Of a stretch of DNA of 64,000 bases, positions 23,818-31,688 are shown in pieces. The position numbers and the translations under genes are program-made. The stretch spans positions 682,001-746,000 of the forward strand of contig CAWJGZ010000004.1 in the NCBI GenBank assembly GCA_963842505.1, in the 5' to 3' direction. Every line of letters starts with the position of its first letter. The first letter of the stretch is position 1. The notes beneath the pieces are model-generated. The model was given only the letters and a program-made list of their open reading frames with translations, searched no databases and had not been told where the DNA came from. Origin of the DNA: PALSA-129 sp963842505 (GTDB taxonomy: Bacteria; Acidobacteriota; Terriglobia; Bryobacterales; Bryobacteraceae).

Positions 23818-25192
23818 GCTGATCGCGATTTTGCGGGAAGTCCGCGAACGGGTGCGCGCGCGCAATCCGCAGGCAGCGGCGGGCGTCGAGATCGCGCTGC
23901 CCGACCTGATGCCGCTGATGCACGCGCGCGATGCGGCCATGGGAAAAGTGGCGGCCATCGGCACCGTGAACCCGCGCGCGGGCGGCATCGTAAACGGCGT
24001 GGTGCAGATGTGGAAGCGGCTGCTGGCGCGCGTGCTGGACTGGCACGTGCGGGAGCAGGTGGAATTCAATCGCAACGTGGTAGCCAGCACCGACGCCGTG
24101 ATGGAAGCCCTGCGGGAATCCAACCGGGCGCTCTCCGAGATGGGCGCACAACTGGCTCAGCAGGAAAAAATCGGCGATGAGATGAAGGACATGCGCGACC
24201 ACTGGGCCGCGTGGCGCGTCGAATGGGAGCACAAGCTGCAGGAGAACGAAGTCCAGTTCCTGCGCAGTGTGGCCGATTTGCAGGGAGCCTTCCAGCATCA
24301 AGTCACGTTGATCGAAGCCAGCCATCGCGATTTGATTCGCGGCCAGAATACGGAATTTCACGCGGCGCTGGAACGGCACGGCTTCGATATCCAGACGCGT
24401 CTGTGGGCCGATCTCGAAAAACTACGCGGCGAGTTGGAGCGGACGATTCACAGCGAGTTGCGTTTGATCAGACAACGGGCACAGATAGGGGCTGCGGCCG
24501 CCGCACTGCCCGCTGAATCTTCGGCCCGGGATCGCGGCGGTGAAAACCAGGAACATATCCCGCTCGATTATTCGAAGTTCGCGGAGCGTTTCCGCGGGTC
24601 CGAGGAGTATGTCAAGAGCGGGCAGCGATTCTATCTACCCTACTTCGAGGGCTGCCGCAATGTGCTCGATATCGGCTGCGGGCGCGGTGAATTTCTGGAA
24701 ATGATGCGCGACGCGGCGATCCCGGCGCGCGGCATCGACATCGGCGCGGAATCCGTGGCTGGCTGCCGGCTCAAGGGCCTGGCCGCCGAAATCGCCGATG
24801 TCTTCCCGTATCTCGCATCGCTCGAGGAGGGCGCGCTGGACGGCATCTTCTGTTCGCAGGTGGTGGAACACCTGCCGCCGGAGCGGCTACCGGAGCTGAT
24901 CCGGCTGTGCGCGGAGCGCCTGGAGCGCGGCGGCGTAATCGCCATCGAAACGCCCAATCCGGAATGCCTGGCGATCTTCGGCACCCATTTTTATCTGGAC
25001 CCGACGCACACCCGGCCCGTGCCGCATCCGCTGCTGATGTTTTACCTGGAAGAGTACGGCGTGGGGCAGATGGAATTGCGCCGGCTGTCTCCGGCGATGG
25101 AGACGATGCCGGCGCTCGGCTCACTGCCAGAGGATTTTCGCGGCGCCTTTTTCGGCTCCCTGGATTATGCCGTCATAGGCCGGAAACTGTAG
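23804..25192 (+). CDS. Coiled-coil plus SAM-methyltransferase protein (WbdD-like architecture)
   Basis: 462 residues from GTG 23804, overlapping queF by 14 bp. Residues ~1-230 are long amphipathic helices (ESNRALSEMGAQLAQQEKIG and the region around LEKLRGELERTIHSELRL), likely coiled coil. Residues ~265-462 are a methyltransferase: RNVLDIGCGRGEFLEMMRDA (motif I), ARGIDIGAESV, FCSQVVEHLPPERLPELI, then IAIETPNPECLAIF and YLDPTHTRPVPHP. The last two are typical of methyltransferases that act on glycan chain ends, as in O-antigen chain-length control. The role here is inferred from architecture only. No glycan genes are adjacent. Its 3' end overlaps the convergent PDZ gene by 72 bp. Confidence 0.8.
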   Translation: MESAELIAILREVRERVRARNPQAAAGVEIALPDLMPLMHARDAAMGKVAAIGTVNPRAGGIVNGVVQMWKRLLARVLDWHVREQVEFNRNVVASTDAVMEALRESNRALSEMGAQLAQQEKIGDEMKDMRDHWAAWRVEWEHKLQENEVQFLRSVADLQGAFQHQVTLIEASHRDLIRGQNTEFHAALERHGFDIQTRLWADLEKLRGELERTIHSELRLIRQRAQIGAAAAALPAESSARDRGGENQEHIPLDYSKFAERFRGSEEYVKSGQRFYLPYFEGCRNVLDIGCGRGEFLEMMRDAAIPARGIDIGAESVAGCRLKGLAAEIADVFPYLASLEEGALDGIFCSQVVEHLPPERLPELIRLCAERLERGGVIAIETPNPECLAIFGTHFYLDPTHTRPVPHPLLMFYLEEYGVGQMELRRLSPAMETMPALGSLPEDFRGAFFGSLDYAVIGRKL

Positions 25193-26074
25193 ATCGAACC
25201 AATCGTCCTGGTCCCACAGGCCGCCACGGACGTTGATCACGTTGTCGACCATCACGTTAAGCGTCATCTCCTTCTTGTTGCGAACCACCGTGACGGCGAA
25301 GGTCCGCTTGGAGCCGGCGGACCGCAGCGCGCGCGTGATTTCAGAGGGGGTGGAGACCACCGTATCGTCGATCTTGGTGAGAACATCGCCGGCCTTGAGC
25401 CCGGCCTTTTCCGCGGGCGAACCCTTCACGACCGAGCGGATCAGAATTCCGTTCTTGACGCCGAAGAACTCCGCCAATTGCTCCTCCTGCCCCAGCGGCT
25501 CTCCGAAGATGCCGATGGTGCGGTTCTGCGAGAAGGTACGGAACTCGGGAATTTCGATGGACGGCGCCATGGACATCAGTGGCGGATTGAGCTTGAAGGG
25601 GAAGTTGTTCGCTCCATTGGGGACCACGATGGTTTCGCCGTTTGAGCGCGAAGTCTTATGGGATCCGACCGTGGCGGTCACCGTCTGCGCGGCGCCGTTG
25701 CGCCAGATGCCGATCTTGACTTCGCGGTTAATGGGAGTCTCCGATACCAGCCGCCGCAGTTGTTCCCAACCCTCGACATGCTGGCCGTTGTATTCCAGCA
25801 CCACGTCGCCTTCTTTGAGGCCGGCCTTGGCCGCGCCGCTATCCGGATCGACGCTGGTGATTTCAACGCCGCGTTCTTCCTTGAGCTTGAGGGCCTTGGC
25901 GCGATCCGAAGTAATATCGAGGGCATTGATTCCCAGGTAGGGAGTCGATGCCGACGTGATCATCTGGACGGCGCGGCCTCGCGGCACGGCTGGCGGCGCG
26001 GTTTGCGCGGTGGCGGCGGGCCCTATCAGGCCGGCCGCGAGGCAGATGCTTGCGATATGCAAAATCAGTTTCAT
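25121..26074 (-). CDS. Exported protein with two PDZ domains
   Basis: 317 residues with a signal peptide ending ATAQ. PDZ-1 (~residues 43-137) starts YLGINALDIT and includes KEGDVVLEYNGQHVEGWEQL. PDZ-2 (~187-280) includes NGILIRSVVKGSPAEKAGL and KAGDVLTKIDDTVV. There is no trypsin-like HtrA protease domain and no catalytic triad, so it is a binding or regulatory protein of the periplasm. It is last in the ECF-sigma operon (sigma, anti-sigma, adhesin-like, this gene), 14 bp after its upstream neighbour. PDZ proteins often present peptides in envelope-stress signalling, so a role in sensing for the operon's sigma is plausible but unproven. Confidence 0.82.
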   Translation of the reverse strand: MKLILHIASICLAAGLIGPAATAQTAPPAVPRGRAVQMITSASTPYLGINALDITSDRAKALKLKEERGVEITSVDPDSGAAKAGLKEGDVVLEYNGQHVEGWEQLRRLVSETPINREVKIGIWRNGAAQTVTATVGSHKTSRSNGETIVVPNGANNFPFKLNPPLMSMAPSIEIPEFRTFSQNRTIGIFGEPLGQEEQLAEFFGVKNGILIRSVVKGSPAEKAGLKAGDVLTKIDDTVVSTPSEITRALRSAGSKRTFAVTVVRNKKEMTLNVMVDNVINVRGGLWDQDDWFDLQFPAYDGIIQGAEKGAAKILWQ

Positions 26075-26088
26075 GAAAACAAATCCCT

Positions 26089-27237
26089 CTATTGACGTTT
26101 GAGGAAGATAGTGCCGGCAGACGCCGATATCTGCAACAGCGGACCACCTCCGTTGACTTGCCCCTGAGCCACCAGATGCGTCCCCATGGACCGCGGCTGG
26201 ATTTCGCGAAATTCCGATACGATCCGCCGCATAGTGTCGGCCATCTGGTTCTCGGCACGAATCGTCACACCGATATTAGACGGAATGACCACGGTGATGT
26301 CACCATTGCCGGTCGCCAGGAGCGATTCCGCCAGCCGGCTGCCATCCAGCTTGGCCAGAATGTTTCCCATGGACGTGAGCACGTTCATCGGCCCAACGAT
26401 GTTGGCTAACTGAATGTTGCCGCCGTTCGACGACTCGCAGCGGATGCCGGCTGCGGCGCCGACGTGCACGGCCCCGGCCACATTGTGAACCGTGACCACG
26501 CCGCCGGCGCGATCTATGATGATGGGCCCGCCGCCGTTCACAGCCGTTACCGGCCCGCCGGCATAGTGGACATGTACCGTGCCGCCGCCGGTCTCCACGT
26601 GCGCGAGGCCATTCACCTGTTGCGCTTCGATGTCTCCGCCATTGGTCTGGAAGACTGCGTCGCGGCCCACCAGTTGAGAGCGGATGGCTCCGGCGACGGT
26701 GGTGCAATGCAACGAGCCGTCCACGCGCCCGGCTTGTATATCACCGCCGCCGGTCCAGAGACCGCAATCGCCATGAATGCGATCGACCTTGATCTGGTTC
26801 GCGCCCGTATCGACGTGCAGCGGCCCATTCACTTCGGTCACTTCCACCTGCCCGTCGGAGCTCGAGACATAGGCTTCGAGCAGCCGCGGCGCGTGCATGA
26901 CGACGCTCGAGGTGGCATAGCCGCCGGGCGTGGTCACCACCAACCACTCGCCCTGACTTTCAGCGCGCACTTGGAGTTTTTCCAGCAGCACGCGCGCTGC
27001 TGCCTGGCTCCGCGCCCGCACGCCTACCTTTACCGTGAAGACAAATTGCGCCGGCGAAGAGTTGCCCTCAAGCGACACTGGCCCATGCGAGTTGATCCGC
27101 ACGCGCGGCTTAACTGGCGCCGTGTCATTATATGTGCGCACCCACTGATCGCCTTCGTGCGTCAGCCACGACTGGGCGAAAGCGGCCAGCGGCAGCACGG
27201 CAATGAGCAGCGCGTTAGAAAGTCCCAATCGACGCAT
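26089..27237 (-). CDS. Exported repetitive beta-helix-like protein (DUF4097/adhesin-like)
   Basis: 382 residues with a signal peptide (SNALLIAVLPLAAFAQ). From ~125 to ~320 the sequence is a regular ~19-20-residue repeat of short strands such as VEVTEVNGPLHVDTGANQI, GGGDIQAGRVDGSLHC, NGGDIEAQQVNGLAHVETGG and GGGPIIIDRAGGVVTVHNV. This is the right-handed beta-helix pattern of DUF4097/DUF2807-type putative auto-adhesins. No catalytic residues are evident. It is the third gene of the second ECF-sigma operon; its start lies 23 bp inside the anti-sigma gene's end, so translation is probably coupled. Confidence 0.75.
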   Translation of the reverse strand: MRRLGLSNALLIAVLPLAAFAQSWLTHEGDQWVRTYNDTAPVKPRVRINSHGPVSLEGNSSPAQFVFTVKVGVRARSQAAARVLLEKLQVRAESQGEWLVVTTPGGYATSSVVMHAPRLLEAYVSSSDGQVEVTEVNGPLHVDTGANQIKVDRIHGDCGLWTGGGDIQAGRVDGSLHCTTVAGAIRSQLVGRDAVFQTNGGDIEAQQVNGLAHVETGGGTVHVHYAGGPVTAVNGGGPIIIDRAGGVVTVHNVAGAVHVGAAAGIRCESSNGGNIQLANIVGPMNVLTSMGNILAKLDGSRLAESLLATGNGDITVVIPSNIGVTIRAENQMADTMRRIVSEFREIQPRSMGTHLVAQGQVNGGGPLLQISASAGTIFLKRQ

Positions 27238-28153
27238 TCCAGTCCTTTAGCACCTTGGAAGCCTTTTGGCGCACACCACTGTTCTCTTCATGCTGCAACA
27301 TGCTCTGTAGCAGGCCCACCGTCGAATCGTCGCGGCGGGTGACCATCAGGTCGATCGCCTGAATCTTCACGGCGGGGTTGGGATCGGACAGCAGCACCTG
27401 GGAGAGAGTCTTGCTGACACGCGGATCGCCGGCCAGCGGCTTCAACGCGCGCAGGGCCTCCAGCCGAACGCCATCATTGGGATCGGCCAGCGCGTTGAGC
27501 AGAGAGTCGAGCGCCTGGGGAGAACCGGCGGGGTTCTTAAGCAACCCCACCGCTTCCACACGCACAGCGGCGTTTTCGCCGCGAGAACCGGCCAGGATGA
27601 ACTTTTGAATGTCGGGATCTTCAAGGCGGCCGGTAATTTCCCGGCGCCGGGTTTCGTCGACGGTAATCCGCACGCGGCCGCCTTCCGAATCGACGGAGCG
27701 CACGGTGGAGAGAGTGTTATCGGAGGGCGCAAGCGACATGCTGCCGAAACTGGTGGAGGAAAACGGAATCAGCGAGCCGGAAAAACGAGCCGCGAAGAAG
27801 CCGATGGCGATCAGCGCCAGAGCACCCACAGGCTGCCGCATCTTGCCGAATCCAGCGAAGGAGAGATTGAGGGCTTCCAGGAACAGGGTCCACGGCCCTT
27901 TGGCCGCTTTCTTGACGACGGGGGCGCCGCCTGCAATGGCGGCCATCAGATCGGCGCGGCAATCTTCCAGCAGCAGAGCGGGCGGTTCCATGCGACGGCG
28001 GTCGAGGGCCGCCGCCAGCACGCGCTGGCGCTCCATCTCCGCGGTGCAGGCCGCGCATTCGTGCAGGTGCTGGTCGACGAGATCTTCCTCTTCGGCCGTC
28101 AAATCGCCATAGTAATAAAGCGGAATCAGTTTCGTTACCGAATCGCAAGTCAT
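27215..28153 (-). CDS. Anti-sigma factor: zinc finger, membrane helix and HEAT-like repeats
   Basis: 312 residues. The N-terminus has the zf-HC2 anti-sigma motif (MTCDSVTK, then DQHLHECAACTAEM with His and two Cys). One membrane helix lies at ~107-122 (VGALALIAIGFFAARF). The ~190-residue extracytoplasmic part carries HEAT-like helical repeats: NAAVRVEAVGLLKN, DGVRLEALRALKPL, PAVKIQAIDLMVT, SGVRQKASKVLKDW. Anti-sigmas normally have short or unrelated sensor tails, so the HEAT-like array suggests sensing by protein-protein contact (inference). It overlaps the sigma gene by 4 bp (ATGA). Confidence 0.85.
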   Translation of the reverse strand: MTCDSVTKLIPLYYYGDLTAEEEDLVDQHLHECAACTAEMERQRVLAAALDRRRMEPPALLLEDCRADLMAAIAGGAPVVKKAAKGPWTLFLEALNLSFAGFGKMRQPVGALALIAIGFFAARFSGSLIPFSSTSFGSMSLAPSDNTLSTVRSVDSEGGRVRITVDETRRREITGRLEDPDIQKFILAGSRGENAAVRVEAVGLLKNPAGSPQALDSLLNALADPNDGVRLEALRALKPLAGDPRVSKTLSQVLLSDPNPAVKIQAIDLMVTRRDDSTVGLLQSMLQHEENSGVRQKASKVLKDWNASIGTF

Positions 28154-28761
28154 ACAAAGTCTCCCAAAACGCCGCGCATTTTCTGGGTGGCGCGGAACAG
28201 GCAGTTCTTGGCGGCTTCTTCGGTGGTACCCAAGACTTCCCCGATGTTTCGCAAACGCAATCCCTGGTAATGGCGCAATTCAAAAACCATGCGCTCCCGG
28301 GGAGTGAGTCCGCCGAGCGCCCCGTCGATGCGCTGTTTCAGCTCGCGGTTCCACATCGCGCGCTCCGGATCGGCCGCGGCGGCGTCCTCCTCGTAGGTAT
28401 CCATCCGGTCGATCGGCCCGTCGGAGGTTTCCAGCACGGCGGGCTCCTCTTTGCGGATTTTTCTTTTCCTCAACAAATCCAGACAGATGTTCGTCACAAT
28501 CCGGTAGAGCCAGGTATGGAAGCTGCAATCGAACCGGAACGCGTGCAAGTTGCGGTAAACCCGCAGAAACGCCTCTTGATAAACGTCGCGGGCGTCTTCC
28601 GGGGAGCGCAACAGGTTCATGGCCAGGCGAAGCACACTTTGGTCGTACGTGCGCACCAGTTGCTCAAAGGCTTCCTGGTCGCCGCTCTGCGCCGCCCGAA
28701 TTAACGCATCGACATGCGGACTCAATCGGGCGCCCACCGTTCCGGCTGCATCCTCGGCCAT
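28150..28761 (-). CDS. ECF-family RNA polymerase sigma factor
   Basis: 203 residues, complete. Region 2 has FEQLVRTYDQSVLRLAMNLL and the DARDVYQEAFLRVYRNL -10-recognition helix. TWLYRIVTNICLDLLRKRK closes it. Region 4 is LTPRERMVFELRHYQGLRL followed by the HTH GEVLGTTEEAAKNCLFRATQ. It heads a four-gene minus-strand operon with its HEAT-type anti-sigma, a beta-helix exported protein and a PDZ protein. By analogy with other ECF systems it probably activates its own operon; a specific -35/-10 autoregulatory pair could not be assigned in the 452-bp region upstream. Confidence 0.9.
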   Translation of the reverse strand: MAEDAAGTVGARLSPHVDALIRAAQSGDQEAFEQLVRTYDQSVLRLAMNLLRSPEDARDVYQEAFLRVYRNLHAFRFDCSFHTWLYRIVTNICLDLLRKRKIRKEEPAVLETSDGPIDRMDTYEEDAAAADPERAMWNRELKQRIDGALGGLTPRERMVFELRHYQGLRLRNIGEVLGTTEEAAKNCLFRATQKMRGVLGDFV

Positions 28762-29213
28762 AAGCTGCGTCAGCAGACCGCTTTATCGAACTCCCATATC
28801 ATCCAAATCTTCTATGGAATTGGACGTACCTGTGGCGAAAATGTCACGGTGGGCCGGAAAGCCCGCCTGATGACTCCAACGCATTGATTCTGCTGTTGTT
28901 CCGAGTATCAGTGTAGCGTGGACCGGATGGAAAGGGAAAGTGTGCGCTGCAATGGCGGTCTCCGGAACATGCACGCGCCACGAACGCGATCTTCGCAGCG
29001 ATCAAGGTGACTGGTCACAATTCCGGCGCGACGTGGCGCAGGTTTGGGGGTTCGCACCCAGGGTTTGCGGTAAAAGGCGCAACGTTTCAGAGGTAATGCC
29101 TAGAAAAACCGCTAATTAATTCAGATAATTGTTGAATTTTACTATATTCGGATGTGGAAATCTGCGTGCATGGGTGGCCGTCGAATCCCGTGGAATCCTG
29201 GAGGATAGACCCT
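28762..29213. other. 452-bp divergent intergenic region between the ECF operon and citrate synthase
   Basis: No gene supported. It holds a hairpin GGTGGGC/GCCCGCC near 28850-28869, a small palindrome GTGACTGGTCAC (29007-29018), and an AT-rich stretch (29100-29150) that contains the likely citrate synthase promoter. Divergent promoters for both flanking units must lie here. Confidence 0.6.
29120..29148 (+). promoter_or_regulatory. Candidate promoter of citrate synthase
   Basis: In an AT-rich stretch unlike the surrounding GC-rich DNA, TTCAGA (29120-29125) and TATATT (29143-29148) are spaced by 17 bp, 65 bp before the start codon. The -35 match is weak. Confidence 0.4.
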
Positions 29214-30524
29214 GTGGATAACGAAACTCTGACGATTACCGACAATCGGACCAGGCAGACATATACCATACCGATCTCCCATGGCACCATCCGCGCCATG
29301 GACCTGCGCCAGATCAAGACGGGCACCGGCGATTTCGGCCTGATGACCTATGATCCGGCCTTCATGAATACCGCCTCCTGCCAGAGCGCGGTCACGTATC
29401 TGGACGGCGACAAGGGAATCCTGCGTTACCGGGGGTATCCGATCGAGCAACTGGCTGAAGACTGCACGTTCCTGGAGGTGGCCTACCTGCTCCTCAACGG
29501 CGAATTGCCCACCCAGGAAGAGCTTGACAACTGGAACCATGAGGTGATGAGCCACGCTATGATCCATGAAAACCTCAAGACGTTCATGGACGGCTTTCAC
29601 CACGACGCCCACCCGATGGGCGTGCTGATGGGTTCGGTGGCGGCGCTCTCCACGTTTTACCCGGACGCCCGCAACGTCAGCGACGCCCAGTGCCGCCGCA
29701 GGCAAGTGGTCCGCCTGATCGGCAAGATGCCCACGCTGGCGGCATACGCTTACCGCCATCGGCTGGGGCTGCCCTACATTTATCCGGATCCGGAGCTCTG
29801 CTACACCAAGAACTACATGAACATGCTGTGGAAGCGCACCGAGCCCAAATACGTCGCCAACCCGGTGCTGGCCCGGGCGTTGGAAGTCCTGTTCATCCTG
29901 CATGCCGACCACGAGCAGAATTGCAGCACCAGCGTGATGCGCGCGGTGGGCAGCTCGCAGGCCGACCCCTACGCCACCACCGCCGCGGCCATCGCCGCGT
30001 TGTGGGGACCTCTGCACGGCGGCGCCAACGAAGAAGTGCTGCGAATGCTCGATGAGATTGGCTCCAACGACCACATCCCGGCCTTCATCGATCAAGTGAA
30101 GGAAGGCAAGCGCAAGCTCATGGGCTTCGGCCACCGGGTGTACAAGAATTACGATCCACGCGCGCGCATCATCAAGCGGGTGGCCGAAGAGGTCTTCCAG
30201 GTGACCGGGCGCAATCCCAAGATCGATATCGCGCTCGAGCTGGAACGCATCGCGCTCTCCGACGATTACTTCATCCAGCGCAAGCTATACCCCAACGTCG
30301 ACTTCTATTCCGGCATCATTTACCAGGCCATGGGCTTCACGCCCGCCCAGTTCACAGTGCTGTTCGGCATTCCACGAACGGTAGGCTGGCTGGCGCAGTG
30401 GCAGGAGATGATGGGGGATTCGGACCGGAAGATCGCTCGCCCGCGCCAGATTTACATCGGCGAAGAAGCGCGCGATTTCGTACCCATGACCCAGCGGGGC
30501 ATGCGCCAGATGGCTGCGGTGTAG
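29214..30524 (+). CDS. gltA: Citrate synthase
   Basis: 436 residues from GTG 29214, chosen because GGAGG (29200-29204) lies 9 nt upstream and the 20 codons before it (frame open to 29154) do not fit the family. It condenses acetyl-CoA and oxaloacetate at entry to the TCA cycle. Active-site blocks are complete: LHADHEQNCSTS (first His), GPLHGGANEEV (second His), and GFGHRVYKNYDPRA (third His with the catalytic Asp in the following helix region). Length and the DNETLTITDNRT N-terminal domain are those of type I/II hexameric-type bacterial enzymes. Monocistronic, followed by a hairpin. Confidence 0.95.
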   Translation: MDNETLTITDNRTRQTYTIPISHGTIRAMDLRQIKTGTGDFGLMTYDPAFMNTASCQSAVTYLDGDKGILRYRGYPIEQLAEDCTFLEVAYLLLNGELPTQEELDNWNHEVMSHAMIHENLKTFMDGFHHDAHPMGVLMGSVAALSTFYPDARNVSDAQCRRRQVVRLIGKMPTLAAYAYRHRLGLPYIYPDPELCYTKNYMNMLWKRTEPKYVANPVLARALEVLFILHADHEQNCSTSVMRAVGSSQADPYATTAAAIAALWGPLHGGANEEVLRMLDEIGSNDHIPAFIDQVKEGKRKLMGFGHRVYKNYDPRARIIKRVAEEVFQVTGRNPKIDIALELERIALSDDYFIQRKLYPNVDFYSGIIYQAMGFTPAQFTVLFGIPRTVGWLAQWQEMMGDSDRKIARPRQIYIGEEARDFVPMTQRGMRQMAAV

Positions 30525-30528
30525 GAGT

Positions 30529-30550
30529 CTTGTAGCACCGGCGCTACAAG
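30529..30550 (+). terminator. Hairpin after citrate synthase
   Basis: CTTGTAGC (30529-30536) and GCTACAAG (30543-30550) form an 8-bp perfect stem with a 6-nt loop, 5 bp after the stop. There is no T-tract. It lies between convergent genes and could serve both strands. Confidence 0.5.
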
Positions 30551-30561
30551 TGGCAGCGGTT

Positions 30562-31077
30562 CTATCTTCCGCCGCCGCGGTCGCTTGACGGCGGCACCAT
30601 GTTCTTCAAACGGAGGTAGACCGCAATATAGCCGTACTCTTCTTCGCTGTGCGCCACATCCACGATGAGAGTGCCGAGTTTGGAACGCTGGCCCACCATC
30701 TCAGTGGCATTGGCATCGGTGATGCTGTCCCAAGCCTTATCGCATTCGGCGTAGGATGCGGCGAGCGCCGCTACCAGCTCGGCCTTGGTCTTCTTGCTGG
30801 CGGCGTCTCCCTGCTTGCGCGGACCGGTGACGGAACTGCAAAAGCCGGTTTGATGGTCGGCCACGTGGGCTACCATTTCAGCAAATGAACGAATTTCCGG
30901 GACCGGTTTGAAGCTGTAATTCTCTTCCGGCATGGATGCCGCGACCTGGAGCCAGAAGCCTTTGTATTGGTTGTAGGCCCGTTTCATTTCGCCGATCAAC
31001 GGGTTGGTGGTTTGCGCCTGTAGCCCGGCGGCGCCGGCCAGGGACGCGGCCACAATCAGCAGAGCAGTACGGTTCAT
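30562..31077 (-). CDS. Exported DinB-superfamily protein
   Basis: 171 residues with a signal peptide (LLIVAASLAGAAGLQAQ). The rest is a DinB/YfiT-like four-helix bundle: IGEMKRAYNQYKGFWLQVAA, then the metal-binding His in VAHVADHQTGFC and a second His in IVDVAHSEEEYGYIAVYLR. DinB-fold proteins bind a divalent metal by three His and include thiol-S-transferases, but most are uncharacterised; export of this fold is common in Acidobacteria and less so elsewhere. It shares the strand of the following Nudix/M20 pair's transcription but is separated from them by ~100 bp. Confidence 0.8.
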   Translation of the reverse strand: MNRTALLIVAASLAGAAGLQAQTTNPLIGEMKRAYNQYKGFWLQVAASMPEENYSFKPVPEIRSFAEMVAHVADHQTGFCSSVTGPRKQGDAASKKTKAELVAALAASYAECDKAWDSITDANATEMVGQRSKLGTLIVDVAHSEEEYGYIAVYLRLKNMVPPSSDRGGGR

Positions 31078-31181
31078 ATACGATCTCCTTTTCGGTGTGA
31101 GGCTATTTTATCGCGCTTTTCTCACGCGTGTCTCAATGGAGTGGACCGGGCGCCGGCCAGACCGTTTGCCGAAGAATTCCA

Positions 31182-31688
31182 TCAGCGTGACGCCAGCCAT
31201 TCCCTGAGCAGCCGGTAGGTGAAGCCCCAAAGCGGTACGCCCTTTAAATCCATGGCCGGGAACTGGCGGTCGGGGGGCATGCCCGGCACGGATTTGAGCG
31301 AGTGGCGCGCGGGGTCCTGCAGCATGCTTACCGGCACCCACAAGGCTTCAACGGCTTCGCGCGGATCGAGCACCGTGGGCAGTGGTTCGGCCACCGGGAA
31401 AACGAATGGTGCAACCGTCAGATAGGGTCCGGCGGCGCGGCCGGCAGTAGTGGGCGCGAGGGCCGCTTCCAGACTTTGCCGGGGGAGCCGGATGCCGCAC
31501 TCCTCGTCGAGCTCGCGCAGCGCCGTCTGTAGCAGGTCGGGATCCTGGGGGTCGCGGTGTCCACCGGGAAAGGACCAATGGCCCGACCAGGGATCGTCCG
31601 GCCGTTCCGCGCGCCGGATGAGCAGGATGGATTCTTCGGGAGAGAGCGCGTGCACAATGGCAACTGCCGCTTCCGTTTCCAGGGTCAT
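31182..31688 (-). CDS. Nudix hydrolase, CoA-pyrophosphatase-like
   Basis: 168 residues. The Nudix box is GGHRDPQDPDLLQTALRELDEECGI, with the catalytic part RELDEECG intact. The spacing with an Asp (GGxxDPxD) in the first half is that of CoA pyrophosphatases rather than the canonical Gx5E form. ILLIRRAERPDDPWSGHWSFP leads into it as in that subgroup. It would cleave a nucleoside-diphosphate linkage, perhaps CoA or an oxidised CoA derivative; this is inferred from box spacing. Its start overlaps the M20 peptidase stop by 4 bp (ATGA), so the two are cotranscribed. Confidence 0.82.
   Translation of the reverse strand: MTLETEAAVAIVHALSPEESILLIRRAERPDDPWSGHWSFPGGHRDPQDPDLLQTALRELDEECGIRLPRQSLEAALAPTTAGRAAGPYLTVAPFVFPVAEPLPTVLDPREAVEALWVPVSMLQDPARHSLKSVPGMPPDRQFPAMDLKGVPLWGFTYRLLREWLASR

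Noticed and set aside
28850..28869. Hairpin with a GGAAA-like loop considered as part of a riboswitch upstream of citrate synthase or the sigma gene
   Set aside because: Surrounding sequence does not match the conserved nucleotides of the c-di-GMP class or any other class I can recall; a simple hairpin is all that is supported.
29007..29018. GTGACTGGTCAC considered as a CRP-type site
   Set aside because: The half-sites are separated by 4 rather than 6 bases as needed for TGTGA-N6-TCACA, so no regulator is named.
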